Assembly (NCBI GenBank): GCA_049680625.1
Contig: JBAUID010000068.1
Span: 1-24,070 of the forward strand
Reading direction: 5' to 3'
From: JAUIAI01 sp049680625
GTDB lineage: Bacteria; Pseudomonadota; Gammaproteobacteria; Burkholderiales; Burkholderiaceae_E
DNA: 24,070 nt
The position numbers and the translations under genes were made by a program. Of the stretch, positions 8,475 to 16,652 are shown in pieces (position 1 is the stretch's first letter; the number at the start of each line of letters is the position of its first letter). A model generated the notes under the pieces. The model saw nothing but the letters and a program-made list of their open reading frames with translations. It was not told the origin of the DNA and ran no database searches.

Positions 8475-11017
8475 AGGAATCTCCAATCGAGTAAGAACTG
8501 CAGGTAGCTGCTGCCAGTTCGGATGCCGTCATACGGACGCACGAGGCGGCCGATACCAAGGCTGACCGACAAACGACGGTCGTAGTCGAAAATCGCCTCA
8601 TAGCGCAGCCCGGTTATGCCACCACTACCGAAGCCGTGCTGCCAGTAGTTACCACCGGTGGCCGTGAAGCGGTGACGAAGTGCGCGTTCGTAGCGCCGCC
8701 AGGAGGTCCACTCCGCGGCAATTTCCAGGGTGAGCGAGCGGTCGCGTTCCGGATTGAAATACGGGGCACCGAGCAGCGAATTGGTTGATTGCCAGGCACC
8801 AATCGTGGCATCAATCCGCCAGCTTGGCGTACTGATAAATCGCTCGGTCCAACTCGCGTACCACGCGAGCCGGTTGTTGTCGTCGGTAAAGTGGTAGCGG
8901 GTCAGGCCGACCGATGCCCGCCTCGACTCGTTGGGCGTCCAGCCCGCACGCAACCCGAATTCGCTCGCCCGGACACCACTCTGCCAGGCCTGCAGCAGGG
9001 TTTGTTCGGCGATTGATTCGATATTGCCCTCAAACCACCAGTCGTCGTTAAAGGTCCAGCGTCCACGCAAGGAGGTGCCCGTTATGCCGTTCGAGCCCGT
9101 GCTGAGTTCCGCGGCAACCCGGTAATCGTCGCGGCGATACTCCAGGCCGGCACCTTCTCGGTGCCAGTCGGCAACGCCGCCGGTGAATTCTCCATGGGCA
9201 CGGTACAGGCGCAGATAGGGTCGCCAGTAGCTATTGATCGGTGGGGCGTACGCCCGTAGGCCGACGAACCAATCACGCCCGATTGCCGGCGAGTTGTCTT
9301 CCGAGCGGCTGCGACCCGATTCCAATTCTATCTGTGCCCGTTCATGGTTTTCCCAGGTTCGCGCTGCGCGCTGTACCTGCTCCGAATCCGGATGCCGGCG
9401 CAGCAACTCGTCGAGCTGTGCTTTCGCCAGAACCCAGCGTTGCGTGTCGATCAAGGTTTCGACATGGTCTGCCCGGACAGAAACGTTGGCCGGGTCGACG
9501 GCCAGCGTGCGACGCAGTTCCTGCTCGGCTTCGCGTGGGCGTGCGCGCGCCTGTGCGAGTGTCGCACCCGCATGGCGCACTTCACCATTTGCGGGTGCCG
9601 CGCGGTTCAGCGCTGCAAACTTTTCACTGGCGTCGCGGGTATATCCGCTCCAGGCGCGTGCTTTAACCGCGAGTGCGCGGGCGGTTGCAATTTCGTAGTT
9701 TGGTGCGCCGCCCGGCAGGCGTGGTTTCTGCCTGGCCGCGAAGTCGTCAATCAGTGCAATTGCTTCGTCATGCCGATTCGATTCGTTCAGTGCGTAGAAA
9801 AGGCCGTAAACGATGTCTGGTTCATCGGGGGCGGCGCCGAGCGCAATCCGAAACAAGGGCTCGGCTTGTTCGGGCTGGCGCTTTTCAAGCAGGGCATCAG
9901 CGACGGCGGCTGCTGCATATGGCGGCGTATCGATTCGCGCCGCATTCATTTGTGTGTACAAGACAATGACGTCGTCACTGCGTCGGCGCATCGACAGTGC
10001 CACCAGGCGATCGGCAAGCAGCCGCCGTTCGTGGCCGTCAAAGGCTTCGATTGCCGTTGCGATTGTTAATGAGTTACCCGTTGCCGCCAGTTTGGGTGCT
10101 GCTATCGGGGTTGCGCGCGACAAACGGTCCGCCACCGCCTCGCTTTCAGCAAGCGCCCGGTCAATCCAGACAAAGCGCGCGTCACCGGATCTGATCGGCA
10201 ATTGGGCCCGTCCCCATCGAACCGCCACTGCGGCCCGGTCGGCGCGAAGCGAATCATCGTAGCCGCCGGCAAGCCCGGTATTCGGATCGCGTGCGAGCTG
10301 GGTTGCCCGATAGGCGCCGCCGAGCCTCGCCACTACGCGGACCTGGCCGCGCAAGGCTGGGCGTTTGTCATCTGCGATTTCGGCGAGTTGGTTCCACGCG
10401 GCAAGCGCGGCGGTCCAGTCTTCGCGTTGTTCTTCGATCAATGCCTTGGCCTCGAGCGCATCCGGCAGGGCCGGGCGCGCGCGCAACACTGGCGCTAGCG
10501 ATTCAAGCGCGGCGTCGGTCTGGCCCATGCCGGCCAGTGACAATGCCAGGCCAACAGACGAAGCCGGTCTGCCCGGGTAACGAAACAGCACGCGGCGATA
10601 GAGCTTCGCTGCCAGTTTCTGGCGTCCAAGGTTTCGGGCTGATCGCGCGAACGCATCGAGAGCGAATGGTGGCGCCGGCGCCAGGTCGAGGCCGGACAAA
10701 CCCTTGAGCACTTCGTCATCGCGCCCGGCCCAGCCAAGTACCACCAGGTAGTCATAGCGCAGTGCCAGGTCGTGTGGGGACTTCTGGATCAGACCGCGCA
10801 GCGCTTTGAGCGCGGCGGCGTGCTCGCCCGCGCGGGCTTGGTGAATCGCGGCCGTATGCGCATCGGTATTAGCCGATGCCTGCCTCGGGGTCAGGCCGAG
10901 CGCGGGCAGGCCAGGTACGAGAAGGCAAAGTACAAAGGCGAGCGCCCACGTTGGCAGTTGACGGCTGGCGCAGGTCGAGAGTCGACCGTAGCCCTGGTAT
11001 CCCTGGTTGGAATTCAT
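8471..11017 (-). CDS. pgaA: PgaA, PNAG export porin with TPR domain
   Basis: The 848-residue product has an N-terminal signal sequence (LPTWALAFVLCLLVPGLPALG, from about residue 21), a long alanine-rich helical region with TPR-like repeats to about residue 560, and a C-terminal region rich in aromatic and alternating residues that fits a beta-barrel. This is the layout of PgaA, the outer-membrane channel through which deacetylated PNAG leaves the cell. Length is close to the roughly 800 residues of E. coli PgaA. Near its end it shows SVSLGIGRLVRPYDG and finishes LQFLLDWRFL, with the aromatic last residue usual in outer-membrane barrels. It is the first gene of the operon. ATG 11017 has only a weak ribosome site (GGGA directly before it). 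Confidence 0.93.
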   Translation of the reverse strand: MNSNQGYQGYGRLSTCASRQLPTWALAFVLCLLVPGLPALGLTPRQASANTDAHTAAIHQARAGEHAAALKALRGLIQKSPHDLALRYDYLVVLGWAGRDDEVLKGLSGLDLAPAPPFALDAFARSARNLGRQKLAAKLYRRVLFRYPGRPASSVGLALSLAGMGQTDAALESLAPVLRARPALPDALEAKALIEEQREDWTAALAAWNQLAEIADDKRPALRGQVRVVARLGGAYRATQLARDPNTGLAGGYDDSLRADRAAVAVRWGRAQLPIRSGDARFVWIDRALAESEAVADRLSRATPIAAPKLAATGNSLTIATAIEAFDGHERRLLADRLVALSMRRRSDDVIVLYTQMNAARIDTPPYAAAAVADALLEKRQPEQAEPLFRIALGAAPDEPDIVYGLFYALNESNRHDEAIALIDDFAARQKPRLPGGAPNYEIATARALAVKARAWSGYTRDASEKFAALNRAAPANGEVRHAGATLAQARARPREAEQELRRTLAVDPANVSVRADHVETLIDTQRWVLAKAQLDELLRRHPDSEQVQRAARTWENHERAQIELESGRSRSEDNSPAIGRDWFVGLRAYAPPINSYWRPYLRLYRAHGEFTGGVADWHREGAGLEYRRDDYRVAAELSTGSNGITGTSLRGRWTFNDDWWFEGNIESIAEQTLLQAWQSGVRASEFGLRAGWTPNESRRASVGLTRYHFTDDNNRLAWYASWTERFISTPSWRIDATIGAWQSTNSLLGAPYFNPERDRSLTLEIAAEWTSWRRYERALRHRFTATGGNYWQHGFGSGGITGLRYEAIFDYDRRLSVSLGIGRLVRPYDGIRTGSSYLQFLLDWRFL

Positions 11018-11452
11018 TCCCGGATTGTCGGAGTGAACGCGGAATTTTTTAGCGACGAGGCGATATGCGGTTACGTCGTGGTAACGGGCGGTGGCCGGGT
11101 AGCAAAGACGCAGACCCTGATGGCAGTAATCTCAGGGGTGACTAAGGCCGCCTGCGCGTCATCTGGCCTACCGACGCGCCGCTCAGCAACGCCACCTCGT
11201 AACGACGATCAATCGACAACAAAGCGATTTCTCAGGTGAATCTTCATCCTGTGCTTTCTGAATATGCACACAACAGTCAACAGACTAAATAATGCGCCGG
11301 ATGGTCAACGCCGGACGGTTAATGCCCACTGCCCGGCCGCGCAGTTCAATACCAGTGGCGGTATGGTCTAATGATTGCAGACAATATATCAGCCACAGTC
11401 TCAACAACAGCCTCGCAACAACAGCCCAAAGATCCTGGACAAAGGCCCGAAG
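11018..11452. other. divergent gap between pgaA and P450: hairpin-rich leader
   Basis: This 435-base stretch has no convincing gene. Four short perfect stems lie at 11070-11085 (GTTAC/GTAAC), 11087-11152 (GGCGG/CCGCC), inside that 11115-11137 (CCCTGA/TCAGGG), and 11154-11179 (GCGCGTC/GACGCGC). They sit 50-160 bases before the pgaA start, so they would be in its 5' leader if transcription begins beyond 11180. A -35-like TTGACT on the minus strand is at 11274-11279, but no good -10 matches it. On the plus strand, TTCAAT (11345-11350) and TCTAAT (11367-11372), 16 bases apart, could drive the P450 gene. The frame of the P450 is open from TTG 11375. Confidence 0.45.
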
Positions 11453-12664
11453 ATGACGCCCCCCCAACTTGTATCCGTATCTGAACCTGAAAGCACAGCC
11501 CCGAGTTGTGATGTGGATTTTTACGACGATGCCACGGTGGCGGACCCGGCATCCGCCTACCAAACGATGCTGGCCGCCGGTCCGATCGTCTGGCTGCATA
11601 AGAACCAGTTGCACGCTATCTGCGGTCACGATGCCCTGGTCAGGGCATTGCGAAACCATCAATCTTTTAGCTCGGCAAAAGGGGTTTCCATCGACGATGC
11701 CGCCAACCGCATGATTGTCGGCAGTACGTTGAATTCCGACCCACCCGCACACGACACAACCCGGGCCATCACATTTTCACCGTTGTCACCTAAGGCCCTG
11801 GAAGAAGTCCGCGCGCAAATAGAAAAAGAAGCCAATTACATCGCAGATAAAGTTGTCGGACAGGGCAGCTTTGATGCTGCCAAAGACCTCGCCCCCCATC
11901 TGCCGTTGACTATTGTTCGCGACCTGGTCGGGCTGGGTGACTACGGCAAAGACAATATGCTTGATTGGGGTGCTGCCACTTTTGAATTGATGGGAGATCC
12001 GGGCCCAAGAAGAGCCGCCGCAATCAACAATCTTAAGAAGATGCGCAGCTTTCTCGACGACCCCAAAACCTTACACGGGCTTAGCCCTGATGGATGGGCT
12101 CAACGCGCAACTCACCTGGGTATCCAAAGTGGCATGGCCCCCGAGCGCGCGGTTGAACTCATGCGTGACTATATTGCTCCAAGTCTGGATACAACAATAT
12201 CTGCTATTGGTTACGCAATGATGTTATTTGCCAGGTTCCCCGATCAATGGGCCCGATTGAAAGTAGACCGCAGTCTCATGAAAGGCGCCATCGAAGAAAT
12301 TGTTCGCCTCAACACACCGATACGCGCCTTCTCGCGCGTTGTGACCAAACCGACCAAGGTTGCCGGGGTAAACCTGCAATCCGGCCTGCGGGTGTTAATG
12401 GTTTACGGCGCCGCCAACCGAGATCCGGCCCGTTTCGAAGACCCTGATAGTTTCAATATCACCCGTAAAACCAGCGGCCATGTCGGCTTTGGCTATGGTG
12501 TGCATTCCTGCCTGGGCATGCACCTGGCACGACTGGAAATGACCTGCTTGTTTAATGCGCTGGCCGATAGGGTAGAGCGCTTTGAATTAACTGGCGAGAT
12601 TGTGCCGGGGGTGAACAGTACGATTCATTCGCTGGCGAGTGTGCCGGTACGGGTTGTGACCTAA
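11453..12664 (+). CDS. cytochrome P450
   Basis: A soluble bacterial class I P450 of 403 residues when started at ATG 11453. The haem-binding loop is canonical: FGYGVHSCLG, with the ligand cysteine at residue 353. The K-helix ExxR is in EEIVRLNTP. The I-helix segment reads APSLDTTISA; the usual (A/G)Gx(D/E)TT is kept at its DTT end. Such enzymes hydroxylate small hydrophobic substrates using electrons from a ferredoxin and its reductase, neither of which is encoded here. TTG 11375 would add 26 glutamine- and proline-rich residues; ATG 11453 gives the usual length but has only a weak ribosome site. The gene stands alone, divergent from pgaA. Substrate unknown. Confidence 0.94.
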   Translation: MTPPQLVSVSEPESTAPSCDVDFYDDATVADPASAYQTMLAAGPIVWLHKNQLHAICGHDALVRALRNHQSFSSAKGVSIDDAANRMIVGSTLNSDPPAHDTTRAITFSPLSPKALEEVRAQIEKEANYIADKVVGQGSFDAAKDLAPHLPLTIVRDLVGLGDYGKDNMLDWGAATFELMGDPGPRRAAAINNLKKMRSFLDDPKTLHGLSPDGWAQRATHLGIQSGMAPERAVELMRDYIAPSLDTTISAIGYAMMLFARFPDQWARLKVDRSLMKGAIEEIVRLNTPIRAFSRVVTKPTKVAGVNLQSGLRVLMVYGAANRDPARFEDPDSFNITRKTSGHVGFGYGVHSCLGMHLARLEMTCLFNALADRVERFELTGEIVPGVNSTIHSLASVPVRVVT

Positions 12665-12964
12665 GAGCCCAGGCCGCTCAAACGTCCTTGTGCCGCGCAG
12701 TTTCCTTCGATAGAAATTCATCGGCAACTATTGGCAACTATGGCGCGTGGGCAATTGCAGCAGAGGTCGAACATCTCGAGCATTTCGAACGCCTTCGACA
12801 CATATGCTTGTAAGCACAAGGGCATTTCAATCGACCTCTCTATAATTCGCTAAATTTCAAATACTTTCGGAATCCACTTGACCCACTTGAAATCAACAAA
12901 TCAGACTCCTCAGCCTGAGTACTCCGTTGCGAAAGTCAACACGCCCAATATGCAAACGGGTGCG
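12665..12964. promoter_or_regulatory. upstream region of the LolA-MMPL operon with a TATAAT box
   Basis: This 300-base stretch follows the P450 stop. It holds a perfect TATAAT at 12841-12846 but no good -35 at the standard distance. Upstream is an inverted repeat, CTTGT (12807-12811) and ACAAG (12816-12820), overlapping the partial palindrome TGCTTGTAAGCA (12805-12816), which could bind an activator or repressor. The LolA-like frame is open from TTG 12878, so the last part could be coding if that start is used. No other gene is visible. Confidence 0.35.
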
Positions 12965-13549
12965 ATGCGGCGCCATGTCGTTCTGACTTTCCTGCTGATC
13001 GGCTTGTCCGTCCCGGGGTTGGCGTTGTCAGAGGGGATGACGATTTCTGATGTTTTCAGGCAGTTGGCTGCATCGCCAATAACAACCGCCCCTTTTGTCG
13101 AACAACGCCACGTTGTCGAACTTGATGAAACAATCCGTACCCGTGGTGAACTGGAGTTTGTGCCACCGTCACGGCTGGTAAAGCGTACGCTGACATCACC
13201 GGCAGAGACAATGATTCTGGACGGCGATACGCTTATTTTCGAGCAATTCGAAGTCAAGCGCGAGATGCTGATTACTGATCTTCCTGGGGTAGGTGCTTTT
13301 GCTGCAAGCCTGCGTGGTTTTGTGAGCGGGCGTCTCGACGAAGTCGAGTCGGTGTTTACGCTGACCCTGACAAGTCATGTCAGTCAAGCCGGTAAAGAGT
13401 CGGCCTGGGTTATCCGCGGTACGCCTAAAAGTGACGATGTTGCCAAAATTGTCAATCGAATCGAGGTCTCCGGTGACGGGCCGCGCCTGAAAGTCGTCGA
13501 GATCAAATTCAGGAACGGGGATCATTCGACGCTGACCCTGGTGCAATGA
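12965..13549 (+). CDS. LolA-like outer-membrane lipoprotein carrier family protein
   Basis: The 194-residue product (from ATG 12965) opens with a clean signal peptide, RRHVVLTFLLIGLSVPGLALSEG. It continues with features of the LolA fold: an early FVEQRHVVELDETIRTRGELEFVPPSRLVKRT, then LTSPAETMILDGDTLIFEQF. LolA carries hydrophobic lipid moieties through the periplasm. This divergent type typically accompanies an MMPL exporter, as it does here: its TGA overlaps the exporter ATG. In-frame starts at TTG 12878 and ATG 12950 exist, but they would bury the signal peptide. It is first in a five-gene operon. The cargo is unknown; a lipid or lipid-linked product is inferred from the partner. Confidence 0.78.
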   Translation: MRRHVVLTFLLIGLSVPGLALSEGMTISDVFRQLAASPITTAPFVEQRHVVELDETIRTRGELEFVPPSRLVKRTLTSPAETMILDGDTLIFEQFEVKREMLITDLPGVGAFAASLRGFVSGRLDEVESVFTLTLTSHVSQAGKESAWVIRGTPKSDDVAKIVNRIEVSGDGPRLKVVEIKFRNGDHSTLTLVQ

Positions 13550-15957
13550 CAAGCCGGTCGTTCGGCGCGATTATTCTGTGGCTTGCTGTGCTCGTGGTGG
13601 CAGCAGTTTTGGTAAGCCGCACGCCGTTTCTCATGGATATGTCCATATTTTTGCCACGCAATCCTGATGCGGATCAGTCGTTGTTTGTCAAAGGTGTCAG
13701 CAGTGGTGCCAGCGCCCGCACTGTGTTACTTGCTGTAGATGGCGTGCCGCCGTCTCAGCACGGAAAAATCTCAGCAGACCTCTCTGCCCTGTGGGAGGAT
13801 AATGAGCAAGTCGACAGCGTATTGAACGGACGTCGCTCCAGCGTCGCGGCCGACGGAAAACTCCTGTATGAGTCGCGCTACCTGTTGTCCCCCGGGGTCA
13901 ACAACCAGAGCTTCGAGCCGGCGGCACTCAAAGCCGCCCTGCAAAAGACTGTCCAGATGTTGCGCAGCTCGGTTGGCATGTTCGCCAAAGACCAGTTATT
14001 CGAAGACCCAACGGGTGAAGCAGCCCGAGTGCTTAATTCGGTGGTGCCTGACAATCAACCACGTACCAGCCAGGGGGTCTGGGTAACCCAGGATGGTCGA
14101 CAGCTCTTATTTGTATTGCTTAGCAAGGTGAGTGGCACCGATCTGGACGGACAACAAGGCTTGCAAGAACACATACGTTCTTCGCTTCAGACCTATCAAC
14201 AGAAACAAAAGCTGCCCGGGCTGACAATTGCCATGACGGGTTCGGCCGTCTTTGGGGTCAGCGCACGGGAAATGATTCGCGATGACTTAATGCGGCTCAG
14301 CACACTTGGGATTGGCTTGATCGCAACCCTGTTGTGGTTCGCTTTTCGTTCGATTCGGGCGGTGTCATTAACCTTAGTGCCCATGTTGTCAGCGGTATTA
14401 ATAGGGGCCGGAGCCGTGAGCCTTGTCTTTGGCAATCTGCACGGCCTGACCCTGGGGTTTGGCGCCGCGCTGATTGGCGAAACCGTTGACTATGCGATAT
14501 ACCATCTGGCCAGTTATTCAGGGGCAGCCAAGACAAGCGCGGAACAGCGCCGTTCATTCTGGGCGCCAGTTCGCCTCGGAGTGCTCACTTCAATCGCCGG
14601 GTTTGCAGCCCTGCTGTTTTCAGGCTTTCCCGGCCTCGCGCAGCTGGCGGTTTTCGCGATTGCCGGCGTATCCGGTGGCTACGCGGTTGCACGCTGGGTA
14701 TTGCCAGTACTGACACCGTTGAACTATCAGCCACGATCGCTGGCCGGTCTGGGAAACCGGTTGTTCCGACTGATGCACATTCGCACAAGAGTCCGACTTC
14801 CTATTGTGATTCTGACCCTTGCCGCAATGATCCTTTGTTTTACCCAACGCGACCAACTATGGGATCACGACATGGCGTCTCTGAACCCGGTAACAAAATC
14901 CGCCCAGGAAATGGATTACGCCATGCGCCAGGCCGTTGGTGAACAAGGCATGCGCATCATGGTTCTGGTGCGCAGCAAAAATGAGGAAAATCTGCTTGAG
15001 GCCACTCATGAAGTAACCCGGGCTATGCAAAAGCAAGTGGAGGCGGGCAATATCTTAGGGTTTAGCTCACCGTCGACGATACTGCCGCCACTGAGCTTAC
15101 AGCGGCAACGACAAAATGCGATTCCAGAAGCTGACAAGATCCGGGAAAACCTGGCCATTGCTGCTAAGGGTTTGCCGCTTAAGCCGGATCGCTTTGCCTC
15201 GTTTTTGAACGATTTGGACCGCACCAGAAAACAAGACTTGCTAACCATTGATAGTTTTCACGGCACCCAGTTAGGCCGTCAGTTACAAACGATGATCGTC
15301 CGGCAGCCCGACGGATTAACCGCACTTTTGCCGGTTGGTGAACCGTTTTCAGGCGAGGTAGATCTGGAACGGTTGACCAAAGCACTACCAACGCCCGATG
15401 GCGCGACCGTCACGGTTCTCGACCTGAAAGAAAGAACCAATACGATGTATGCGGGATATCTTCGAGAAGCGATTTGGCTGTCGCTTATCGGCGGATTGAT
15501 TATTACGGCCTTATTGTCGTATCGGCTTGGTGCGATCGCGCCGCTAATACGGGTAGTGGTGCCGGTGTTGTCTGCACTGAGTCTTGTCATGGCCGGCCTG
15601 GTTTTGTTTGGACAGTCCCTGCATTTGCTGCATTTGGTTGGGCTGTTGCTGGTTGCCGCGGTGGGGTCAAATTACGCCTTGGTGATTGGCGACTTCCGAA
15701 CCTCGGGCAGGACGGATACCGACACCCTGGGTTCGTTGTGCGTTGCCAATGCAACAACCTTGTGTGGTTACAGTGTTCTTGCGTCGTCTGATGTTCCGTT
15801 GTTGTCAGCCTTGGGGCTGACGGTGGCTTTGGGTGCGCCGCTGGTTTTACTCATTGCGTTACTGTGGTCGGGTGGTGAGCAGCTTCATCAACAAGAAAAG
15901 GCGTCGCGCAATGCATCCGGTGCACCCGATGCGCTGGTCGGGGAGGCGGCACCATGA
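13546..15957 (+). CDS. MMPL/RND-superfamily exporter
   Basis: This 803-residue inner-membrane protein has the two-fold RND/MMPL plan. A transmembrane helix near the N-terminus (about 6-26) is followed by a periplasmic domain and a helix bundle at about 245-390 with LGIGLIATLLWFAF and GETVDYAIYHL. A second helix near residue 420 is followed by a second periplasmic domain and a bundle at about 640-780 (LVAAVGSNYALVIGD). It resembles the predicted exporters found next to LolA-like proteins in aryl-polyene and other lipid-product clusters. No ketosynthase or acyltransferase genes are in this window. ATG 13546 overlaps the LolA stop as ATGA, and its own stop overlaps the HAD start in the same way. 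Confidence 0.87.
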   Translation: MTSRSFGAIILWLAVLVVAAVLVSRTPFLMDMSIFLPRNPDADQSLFVKGVSSGASARTVLLAVDGVPPSQHGKISADLSALWEDNEQVDSVLNGRRSSVAADGKLLYESRYLLSPGVNNQSFEPAALKAALQKTVQMLRSSVGMFAKDQLFEDPTGEAARVLNSVVPDNQPRTSQGVWVTQDGRQLLFVLLSKVSGTDLDGQQGLQEHIRSSLQTYQQKQKLPGLTIAMTGSAVFGVSAREMIRDDLMRLSTLGIGLIATLLWFAFRSIRAVSLTLVPMLSAVLIGAGAVSLVFGNLHGLTLGFGAALIGETVDYAIYHLASYSGAAKTSAEQRRSFWAPVRLGVLTSIAGFAALLFSGFPGLAQLAVFAIAGVSGGYAVARWVLPVLTPLNYQPRSLAGLGNRLFRLMHIRTRVRLPIVILTLAAMILCFTQRDQLWDHDMASLNPVTKSAQEMDYAMRQAVGEQGMRIMVLVRSKNEENLLEATHEVTRAMQKQVEAGNILGFSSPSTILPPLSLQRQRQNAIPEADKIRENLAIAAKGLPLKPDRFASFLNDLDRTRKQDLLTIDSFHGTQLGRQLQTMIVRQPDGLTALLPVGEPFSGEVDLERLTKALPTPDGATVTVLDLKERTNTMYAGYLREAIWLSLIGGLIITALLSYRLGAIAPLIRVVVPVLSALSLVMAGLVLFGQSLHLLHLVGLLLVAAVGSNYALVIGDFRTSGRTDTDTLGSLCVANATTLCGYSVLASSDVPLLSALGLTVALGAPLVLLIALLWSGGEQLHQQEKASRNASGAPDALVGEAAP

Positions 15958-16652
15958 CCCCGCTGAACGACCCGAAAAAGGGGCCGAAGTCGTCCACCCC
16001 TGTTAGCGCAAGATATGACGCGGTTGTCTTCGACCTTCTGACTGCCCTTATCGACTCCTGGACTACGTGGAATAGTGTCGCCGGCTCTGAGGAAGATGGC
16101 CTGAAATGGCGCAAAGAATATTTGCAACTTACTTATGGCGCGGGGCACTACCGGTCTTATGAAGAAATTGTCGCTGAAGCTGCCGTCAATGCCGGGTTTG
16201 CGCCGTCATATGCCGAACGTCTGGCGAGTCGATGGAGTGAATTAACGCCCTGGCCGGAGGCGCGAAATATCCTTCGCCAACTTGCTACCGTGTGCAAGCT
16301 TGCAGTCGTGACGAATTGTTCAATCGAACTGGGTCGCAAGGCCGCCGTGCAAACCTTCGATGGTTTCGATGTGATCGTCACCGCCGAGGAGGCTGGATTC
16401 TACAAGCCGTTGCGCGAGCCTTACGCAATGGCCCTGGACCAACTTGGCACGAGGCCTGAGCGAACTTTGTTTGTCGCGGGGTCAGCATCTGACGTTCCCG
16501 GAGCCTCGGCGCTTGGCATGCCCGTCTTCTGGCACAATCGTATCGGCCTTCAGGCGGTCAACGCGGTGTCTCCCACCTTCCACGAGCGCTCGCTTGATCG
16601 CCTGGCAGAGATTGTTCTGGACACAAACAGCGGCGTTACCGCGTCAACATGA
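15954..16652 (+). CDS. HAD-superfamily hydrolase, haloacid dehalogenase type II-like
   Basis: The 232-residue product shows the HAD motifs: the likely nucleophile D27 in AVVFDLLTALIDSW, the motif II Ser/Thr in VVTNCSIELG, the lysine in EEAGFYKPLREPY, and the acidic motif IV in FVAGSASDVPGASALGMP. Motif I reads FDLLTAL rather than the common FDxxGTL, a variation seen in part of the 2-haloacid dehalogenase-like group. Substrates may be 2-haloacids or phosphorylated metabolites; sequence alone does not decide. It is coupled on both sides by ATGA overlaps, to the MMPL gene before and the SbtA gene after, so it is co-translated with the transport genes. Confidence 0.82.
   Translation: MTPLNDPKKGPKSSTPVSARYDAVVFDLLTALIDSWTTWNSVAGSEEDGLKWRKEYLQLTYGAGHYRSYEEIVAEAAVNAGFAPSYAERLASRWSELTPWPEARNILRQLATVCKLAVVTNCSIELGRKAAVQTFDGFDVIVTAEEAGFYKPLREPYAMALDQLGTRPERTLFVAGSASDVPGASALGMPVFWHNRIGLQAVNAVSPTFHERSLDRLAEIVLDTNSGVTAST

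Noticed and set aside
9344..10069. A 241-codon plus-strand open frame opposite pgaA
   Set aside because: It lies wholly inside the well-supported pgaA gene. G+C-rich genes often leave long open frames on the other strand, and this protein is cysteine- and arginine-rich with no recognisable domain.
11087..11152. Cyclic di-GMP (GEMM) or TPP riboswitch ahead of pgaA
   Set aside because: Fragments such as GCAAAGACGC and CTGAGAT recall these classes, but the order and the other conserved elements (GGGCAAACC, ACGCAAAGCC, GGGTTACCG; or the TPP CCTGAT arm) are absent.
12878..12964. N-terminal extension of the LolA-like protein from TTG 12878
   Set aside because: It would place about 29 polar residues before a clear signal peptide; ATG 12965 (or 12950) gives a normal secreted protein.
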